From Alphaproteobacteria bacterium UBA2723 (GTDB taxonomy: Bacteria > Pseudomonadota > Alphaproteobacteria > RF32 > CAG-239), in assembly GCA_002353835.1 (NCBI GenBank), contig DEKL01000112.1:16172-27918 (forward strand): a stretch of DNA of 11,747 nt, in the 5' to 3' direction. Below, piece after piece: positions 1 to 6,100 of this stretch. Below the pieces are notes generated by a model. That model saw only the letters and a list, made by a program, of their open reading frames with translations. It was not told the DNA's origin and did no database searches. Numbering within the stretch: position 1 is the first letter of the stretch; every line of letters starts with the position of its first letter. The position numbers and the translations under genes were made by a program.

Positions 1-511
1 ACCTGCAAACTTTGATTATCGGCTGGTCGGGCTTAAAAAATATAAGAAAGTGCATGAGTGGAAAAAACTCGGGGTTAAAGGTATAGACGGTAAAGCTCTT
101 GATCTCCCTAATGATGCGGCGGCCGGTATTATCTTGCCGGACGGACGGCATGGGCGTGCCTATATCACACTTAGTAACTTTCGCCGAATCATGATATGGA
201 ATCGTTCCATAAACTATGCTCTGGCTATTGTTAAGCTTGCCGAATATGCAAAAAACAATAAGACTTTCAGCCCGCTGACGGAAAAGGTTAAACATAAAAT
301 AACAAGCGATGATATCTTAAAAGTACAGCACTATGCGAATCGCACCATTAAGGCCGGGCTAAAAGAAGATGGACGCCTCGGGCCTAAAACTGAAGGTGCC
401 GTACGCAAATTGCAACAAAAATGGGGCTTACCGCAAGACGGTGTTCCGGATTATATCCTGTTAAATAAGATTAAAGGTGTCACAACACCAAAGAAAACAC
501 GTAAATCTTAA
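1..511 (+). CDS. Lytic murein transglycosylase, MltB-like, C-terminal part (5' truncated by window)
   Basis: This is the C-terminal end of a periplasmic enzyme that cleaves the MurNAc-GlcNAc bond of peptidoglycan to form 1,6-anhydroMurNAc ends. The frame is open from base 2, so the gene begins upstream of the window; the GTG at 50 is only an internal valine. The visible N-terminal part begins PANFDYRLVGLKKYK and continues through LGVKGIDG and NFRRIMIWNRS-NYALAI. These resemble the end of the MltB/SLT_2 catalytic domain (family pattern NF..I..WNRS..YALAV..LA). The catalytic glutamate would lie upstream and is not seen. From about base 313 a peptidoglycan-binding type 1 repeat follows (ILKVQ, DGRLGPKTEGAVRKLQQKWGL, DGVPDYILLNKI), ending in a short basic tail. 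The order catalytic domain then peptidoglycan-binding domain is common in alphaproteobacterial MltB paralogues. The gene converges on deoA with only four bases between the stop codons. The family call is firm; the exact paralogue is not. Confidence 0.9.
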   Translation, partial: PANFDYRLVGLKKYKKVHEWKKLGVKGIDGKALDLPNDAAAGIILPDGRHGRAYITLSNFRRIMIWNRSINYALAIVKLAEYAKNNKTFSPLTEKVKHKITSDDILKVQHYANRTIKAGLKEDGRLGPKTEGAVRKLQQKWGLPQDGVPDYILLNKIKGVTTPKKTRKS

Positions 512-529
512 GCATTTAAGCTATTTTAC
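501..529. other. Imperfect inverted repeat across two convergent stop codons
   Basis: CTTAA (507-511) and TTAAG (516-520) flank the loop GCAT. The flanking GTAAAT (501-506) can pair with ATTTTAC (523-529) if two small bulges are allowed. The stem therefore contains both the plus-strand TAA (509-511) and the minus-strand TAA (516-518). It is AT-rich and has no clear U tract, so any role as a bidirectional terminator is a weak inference. Confidence 0.3.
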
Positions 530-1820
530 GGATGATTGTCGGCGCTGTTTCCGGCTTGTTTTCCGATATCTTTACGGCCTCTCTGATAAGCGTGCTTACC
601 TCGCTTATAACCGACTTATCTTCGGCATGCACATAGCATAAAGGTGTTTTCTCATCTACCTTATCACCAATTTGGCAGAATGACGTGAAGCCCGTAGTGT
701 AATTGATCTTTTGTTCCGGCGTTGTTCGTCCGCCACCGAGTAAAATTACCCCTAGACCTACTTTTCGTGTATCAATTTCTGAAACATAGCCGCTCGCCGT
801 GCTGTATATCGGCTCCACATAAGATGCGTGACTTGCAAAATTTTCCAGCAATTTTGCATCTGCGCCTAAGCCCACTGCCATTTGGATAAATTTTTCATAA
901 GCACTTCCCGTTTCAATGCTCTTGCGTAACATTTTTTCCGCTTCCTCACTGTTTTTCGCCATACCGCTGTTTATTAACAATTCACTGCAAAGCGCCATTG
1001 TTACTTCATCAAGCCGTTTGTCCGGTGTTTTCCCCTTTAGGTAGTTTAAGGCTTCTTCCACTTCCAAAGCATTACCGACCGTTGTACCTAAAACGCTATT
1101 CATATCTGTCAATAATGCTGTAGTCTTAGTGCCGGCGCCATTGGCAACATTTGCTATGGAATGAGCTAACTCGGTTGCTCTTTTCATATTTTCCATAAAG
1201 GCACCATTACCGCATTTGATATCCATTACCAAATACTGCAACCCTGCCGCTAATTTTTTAGAAAGTATTGATGCCGTTATCAACGGAATAGATTCAACCG
1301 TGGCACAAACATCCCTTATGGCATATAATTTTTTATCTGCCGGTGCTAAATCTTTTGTTTGCCCCATAATGGCGCAACCGACTTTTTTGACTGTTTGTTG
1401 GAATTTTTTGATGTCTGCTGCTGTCTGATACCCTGAAATAGAATCTAATTTATCCAGTGTACCGCCGGTATGCCCCAGCCCTCTTCCGGCTATCATCGGA
1501 ACGTAGGTACCGCAGGCTGCCAACATCGGTGCTAACATTAGGCTTATTTTGTCACCCACACCACCGGTAGAATGTTTATCTACAATCGGCTTATCCGATA
1601 ATTCTGACCAAGTGAGTTTTGTTCCGGAATCTCGCATAGCTAAAGTCAAAGCTAATGTTTCTTCATTGTTTAACCCATTTAAGAAAACGGCCATTGTAAA
1701 TGAAGCCGCTTGTATATCGGCAATTTTGCCTTCTACCAGCCCTTGTATGAAGAAGTTAATCTCTTCTGCCGTCAATTGCTCACGATTACGCGTTTTGCGG
1801 ATAATTTCCTGCGGTAACAT
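516..1820 (-). CDS. deoA: Thymidine phosphorylase
   Basis: Cytosolic enzyme that phosphorolyses thymidine (and deoxyuridine) to the base and 2-deoxyribose-1-phosphate. The protein is 434 residues, close to E. coli DeoA (440) and Bacillus Pdp (about 433). Seen in order: an N-terminal helical domain; the phosphate-binding KHSTGGVGD (82-90); the family signature GRGLGHTGGTLDKLDS (about 112-127); and the base-binding residues R169, S184 and K188 within YAIRDVCATVES and ITASILSKKLA, matching R171/S186/K190 of E. coli. M109 sits where, as I recall, E. coli DeoA has Met111 and broad-specificity pyrimidine phosphorylases have Lys. This favours thymidine phosphorylase over Pdp and is a family-based inference. 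The ATG has a strong Shine-Dalgarno AGGAGG (minus strand, 1833-1828) seven bases upstream, inside the end of punA, whose stop lies two bases before this start. It is the last gene of the cdd-punA-deoA operon. Confidence 0.96.
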   Translation of the reverse strand: MLPQEIIRKTRNREQLTAEEINFFIQGLVEGKIADIQAASFTMAVFLNGLNNEETLALTLAMRDSGTKLTWSELSDKPIVDKHSTGGVGDKISLMLAPMLAACGTYVPMIAGRGLGHTGGTLDKLDSISGYQTAADIKKFQQTVKKVGCAIMGQTKDLAPADKKLYAIRDVCATVESIPLITASILSKKLAAGLQYLVMDIKCGNGAFMENMKRATELAHSIANVANGAGTKTTALLTDMNSVLGTTVGNALEVEEALNYLKGKTPDKRLDEVTMALCSELLINSGMAKNSEEAEKMLRKSIETGSAYEKFIQMAVGLGADAKLLENFASHASYVEPIYSTASGYVSEIDTRKVGLGVILLGGGRTTPEQKINYTTGFTSFCQIGDKVDEKTPLCYVHAEDKSVISEVSTLIREAVKISENKPETAPTIIRKIA

Positions 1821-1822
1821 GA

Positions 1823-2632
1823 TTACCCCTCCTCTTTGATAAATGCGGTTATCAACTTAACAAGTGTTTCTGCGGCCTTGTTTGCATTAAGCAATGTTTC
1901 CAAATGTGACGGGGCATTTTGCACCATCCCTGCGCCATAGTTGGTTATAACGGAAATTCCTATGACCTGCATGGAACAATGTGCTGCGGCAAGAACCTCC
2001 GGCACCGTGGAACATCCTACGGCATCCGCACCCATTTTGGTAAACATTCTAACCTCTGCCGCGGTCTCAAAATTCGGACCTAAAACCATCAGATAAACAC
2101 CTTCGTGAACTTTTATTTGTTCACGCTTAGCTATTTCTTTCATTTTTTCCAAAAGACTTTGAGTGTAGGCGCCGTTCATTGCCGGAAACCTTGAACCATA
2201 AAAATCATCATTCGGGCCGACTAAAGGATTTCTACCACTAAAATTGATATGGTCATTGATAAGCATTAAACTTCCCGGAGCGATATCTTTATTTAACGAG
2301 CCGGCGGCATTGGTTACTATCAGCGTTTCTATGCCTAAATCTTTTAAGGTATGAATTGCTACGGCAATGTTACTCGGATCAAAACCTTCGTATAAATGAA
2401 CACGACCGTTCATGCATAAGACTTCTTTGCCACATAATGTGCCGTAAACAAGCTCCCCTTTGTGACCGGCAACCGTGCTGGTTGGAGAATTTGGTATATC
2501 TTTGTAACTAAGCCTTTTTTTATCTTCCATGCTCTCTACAAGGTCACCAAGACCGGAACCTAAGATAACGGCTATTTTGGGATTTTTTAGCCCGAGTTTT
2601 TGCTTAATAAGTTCGGCTACTTCATTGCTCAT
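1823..2632 (-). CDS. punA: Purine-nucleoside phosphorylase (trimeric, PNP/XapA/PunA family)
   Basis: Cytosolic phosphorolysis of purine (deoxy)nucleosides such as inosine and guanosine to base and (deoxy)ribose-1-phosphate. Length 269 residues, typical of the trimeric class. Visible motifs: GSGLGD (25-30, phosphate loop), GHKG (56-59), GRVHLYEG (76-83), TNAAGS (107-112), GPNFET (185-190; E189 corresponds to human PNP Glu201) and ITN (N231, human Asn243 position). The Glu/Asn pair fits specificity for 6-oxopurines. The ATG overlaps the cdd stop by four bases (ATGA), so translation is probably coupled. A strong AAGGAGGA (minus strand, 2652-2645) lies 12 bases before the ATG, rather far, and no nearer in-frame start exists. 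The symbol could equally be written deoD or xapA by homology; the trimeric family assignment is secure. Confidence 0.95.
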   Translation of the reverse strand: MSNEVAELIKQKLGLKNPKIAVILGSGLGDLVESMEDKKRLSYKDIPNSPTSTVAGHKGELVYGTLCGKEVLCMNGRVHLYEGFDPSNIAVAIHTLKDLGIETLIVTNAAGSLNKDIAPGSLMLINDHINFSGRNPLVGPNDDFYGSRFPAMNGAYTQSLLEKMKEIAKREQIKVHEGVYLMVLGPNFETAAEVRMFTKMGADAVGCSTVPEVLAAAHCSMQVIGISVITNYGAGMVQNAPSHLETLLNANKAAETLVKLITAFIKEEG

Positions 2633-3033
2633 TTTCCGATATTTTCCTCCTTAAAATTATAAGGTAACAAATCTTTTAAAGTATGTTTTTTGCATATTTC
2701 TTGCATATTTGCCAAGTAGATAACCGTATCATTGTCACCAAATTCTGCTATTCTTTGTAAGCAAGCTCCGCACGGATATACCAAATCTTTCCCGTCTGAT
2801 ACTACCAAAACGGCTTTGATTTTATTATCGCCGGCAGCAACCATGGCTGCAATAGCACCGGCTTCGGCACAAGTTCCGCAGGGAAAAGATATATTTTCAA
2901 CATTGCAACCCGTATATATTTTCTTGCTTTTTGTATATATTGCCGCACCGACAGCATAATGAGAATAAGGCGCATAGGCGTTTAATCTTGTTTCTTTGGC
3001 CTTTTGATAAAGTATCTCAGAGATATTTTCCAT
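2629..3033 (-). CDS. cdd: Cytidine deaminase (homotetrameric type)
   Basis: Zinc hydrolase converting cytidine and deoxycytidine to uridine and deoxyuridine. The 134-residue length matches the small tetrameric class (B. subtilis 136). Motifs: NVEN (44-47, ribose binding), CAE (C55 zinc ligand, E57 catalytic acid/base) and PCGAC (87-91; C88 and C91 zinc ligands). All three Cys ligands of the tetrameric class are present. Odd points: the residue after the catalytic Glu is Ala58, where the classical CAER motif has Arg. There is also an extra Cys52, so the first site reads PCGTCAE and mirrors the second site PCGAC. The ATG is preceded by AAAGGAA (minus strand, 3047-3041) with a seven-base spacer. 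It is the first gene of the operon and overlaps punA by four bases. The product feeds deoxyuridine and uridine toward pyrimidine phosphorolysis. Confidence 0.95.
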   Translation of the reverse strand: MENISEILYQKAKETRLNAYAPYSHYAVGAAIYTKSKKIYTGCNVENISFPCGTCAEAGAIAAMVAAGDNKIKAVLVVSDGKDLVYPCGACLQRIAEFGDNDTVIYLANMQEICKKHTLKDLLPYNFKEENIGK

Positions 3034-3156
3034 TAACTAATTCCTTTAAAACAATTTTTTTAAAAAAATCTTCCGATATTATCGTTTCGTTAATTTTTTA
3101 TAGTATACAATGATAAAAAAATTTAGCAAAGCTTATTTTTATTTTAGGAGAAAAAC
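3034..3156. other. Divergent intergenic region between cdd and the AsmA gene
   Basis: 123 very AT-rich bases hold the starts of two divergent transcripts. Plus-strand -10-like hexamers TATAGT (3099-3104) and TACAAT (3106-3111) overlap the minus-strand -10 candidate, but neither has a convincing -35. The plus-strand gene has a clear Shine-Dalgarno AGGAG at 3146-3150, six bases before its GTG. No recognisable binding site of a known nucleoside regulator (DeoR or CytR type) could be identified. Confidence 0.4.
3102..3129 (-). promoter_or_regulatory. Candidate sigma70-type promoter of the cdd-punA-deoA operon
   Basis: On the minus strand TTGCTA (3129-3124) and TATACT (3107-3102) are separated by 16 bases, resembling -35 and -10 boxes. 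Transcription would start near 3094, giving a leader of about 60 bases before the cdd ATG. The leader contains a small inverted repeat CGATA-T-TATCG (3074-3084) and the palindrome ATTTTTTTAAAAAAAT (3054-3069). The promoter is inferred from box similarity only. Confidence 0.45.
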
Positions 3157-6100
3157 GTGCTAAAAAAGGTTATTTTAGGTTTCTTGTGTGTTGTTATTCT
3201 AGCAATTACAGGTGGCGGAATCTATCTTTATATGCTTGATTGGAATCAGCATAAAGCTATGGTTGAACAGCGCTTTTCACAGATTACCGGTTTAAAAGCC
3301 GTTATTGACGGAAGACTTTCGGTAGAATTATTCCCTTCTCCGAAATTTTCAGCAAATCGCGTCAGATTTATTAAACCTGCCGGGGCACGAGATCCTTTGG
3401 TTACGGTTAATGATATCTCGGCGCATGTTGAATTATGGCCTTTGTTACATCAAAACTTTATTTTGAATTCTATGACTTTATCGCAAATGAAGGTTAACGT
3501 TAACATTGATAAAGACGGTGTTCTTAACTGGGACGGTATCGGAACGACAAACCTAAATAAATCCGGCAATATAGAAGTTTCTTTTAATGATGTTCATTTA
3601 AGCAATTGTTCGCTCAGCTATAAGGACGAAAAAAACAATAAAGAATTTGAAATTCCTAATATTTCCGCTTCTATCAGCGCCCCTTCGCTTAAAGGGCCTT
3701 ATAAAACTGACGGTAAATTTATTCACAATAACAGTGAAGTTAAGTTCAGAGGTAATATCGTTAAAAACGATAGTTTAGCGGTTAATTTAACCATTGAAAA
3801 CGCTTCCACCTCAAGTAAGGCTGTTATTGAGGGTACTTTAGGTAAAAATGCAAGCGGTATTATTACTTTTGATACAGCGCACTTAACGGATTTTACCGCA
3901 GTTGTTATGGGAAAGGAAAAACTTCCGGAACATTATGAAGGTTCTTTATACACCTCCTTCAAATATGAATATGCGCCGGAAATAATAAAACTTGAAAACT
4001 TTACCATCGCTTTTAACAGAGATACCAAAGGTACCGGAGCGGTTATTATTAAGAGAAATAAAAATCTGACGGATATCAATGCTAATTTTGATATGTCACA
4101 CATGAATTTGGATATTCTAGAGAATATCGGAGCTGATTTTATCAACCATATACAGTCCGGTGCCAAGTTAGCTGATTTGAATATTGCTGATTACAGCGGG
4201 GAGCTCAATATTAAATCCGGAGATGTTTTATATCATAATGCATCTGCTAAAAACTTCAGCTTAAATGTTGCTTTGCAGGATAATGTATTGAATTTCGGAA
4301 GATATGGTATTGATATGCCCGGCGAGACCAATGTTAAAGGTGTCGGCAAAGTGGCGTTAAATAATTTCAATTACCAGTTTGATCAAACCGTAAAAACAAA
4401 TGATTTGCGTGTGTTTGCCTCTATCTTTAACGTTAATTTGAGTAAATTGGCGGCTGCTGAAAATAAAAAGTCTATTTTCAAAAAATCAGCTTTTACTACG
4501 CAAATTTCCGGTGATTTGAATAAAATAACCATTACCGTTCCCGAAGCTGTTGTTGATAATGCAACCGTCAAAGGAAATATCGGTTTTGCTAAAAATGACG
4601 GTAAATTGTTTGCCGTTGCAGATATTCAAGGATCTAAGATTTTGTTTGATAAATATGTTCAGGTATTACCGAACGATATGAAATCCGCTTCGCTTGAAAG
4701 CAAACTGGTACACCAACTTAAATTAATTCCTTGGGACCATGCCATCAGCGTAGATGCCAGAATTGCTCTTGATTCTGCTGTTTATAATGAGAAACCTTTG
4801 GAAAATATTTTATTAGAGTTTAGCACCGTTGATGAAACAATGCAGATTAAGAAATTATCTATCGGAAATATTGCCGGTGCAACCTTACAATTAAGTGCTG
4901 ATGCCTCAAATATCTACACGGCGCCGTTATTTAATGAATTTAATTATGATATTAAAACAGCAAATTTGCCGCAATTAATTTCAGCTTTAGATATAGAAGC
5001 AAGTTCCAAACCGTTATTTAATAAGAAAATTTTTGCTTCTCAAGGAGCTATGAGCGGAACACTTAATGATTTTAAGATAAGTTCTGTACAAAAGTTTGGT
5101 AACACCGAATTTTCTTATACGGGGTCTGTTGCAAAAACAGAGAAAAATACGATTATTGACGGTACTATTGAATTAAAAACAAATAATTTTACAAACCTCA
5201 TCCGTGACCTTAATTTAGACTATAAACCGGATATGCCCGTTACTTCATTTACGCTGGCCGGTAACATTAAAGGAACAAAAGATGCCTTTGCTTTAGAAAA
5301 TATCAATGCTCATTTGGGCGCAAACGGTATTACCGGTCAAATTCAGTTGGATAATAGTGAAAAAACACCGAAATTGATGGCAAAACTTGATTTTGACAGA
5401 TTTGATGCCGATCGGTTATTTAATCTCGGTAAAAAAGAATTATTGCCGGTTGTACCCGAAGCAAAAGACGGTTTTATTACCATGCCGCAATTTAATGAGG
5501 GTACTATAGATTATTCTTCTCTTAAGGAAGTTGATTTTAATATCAAAGCAACGGCAAAACAGCTTGTCTTTAAGAATAAAACTTTTACTGATGCACTTAT
5601 TGATACGGCTCTTAAAGACGGTGTGCTTAAAGTGGCTGACTTTAAGGCTGAAAAAGACGACAGTTCGGTCAGTTTACAATTTATTTTAGACAGCAATAAT
5701 TTACCTAAGATAGAAGGAACATTTGCCGTTAAAGCTTTGAATATTCCTGATTTAGGCGGAGAAACTTATGTTTTAGAGAGCAGTCAACTTGATGCCGACG
5801 GCTCCTTTAACTCTTTGGCTGCTTCGCAAAAAACATTTTTTGAAAATCTTAATTCCAGAGGAAAAATTCAACTTTCCGGAACAGCGGTTAAAGGCTGGGA
5901 TTTGGATATTATTAAATTTGACTTTGAACAACGTAAAAATGTTGACGGATTTGAAGACAGCGTATTAAATAATTTAAGAACCGGAAGAAGTATATTTACC
6001 AGAGTAAGCGGTAAATATGAAATTACAAAAGGGTTAATTACAGCTGAAAATATTATTTGGGAATCACCGGTTGCCAATATCAATATGAAGTTTAATCTTA

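Noticed and set aside
1549..1839. Open frame on the plus strand opposite deoA
   Set aside because: Antisense to strongly conserved DeoA motifs (KHSTGGVGD region); no independent family match.
3055..3068. T7A7 tract as a rho-independent terminator
   Set aside because: It has no GC-rich stem and lies in a divergent region upstream of two genes, where a terminator for either is not expected.
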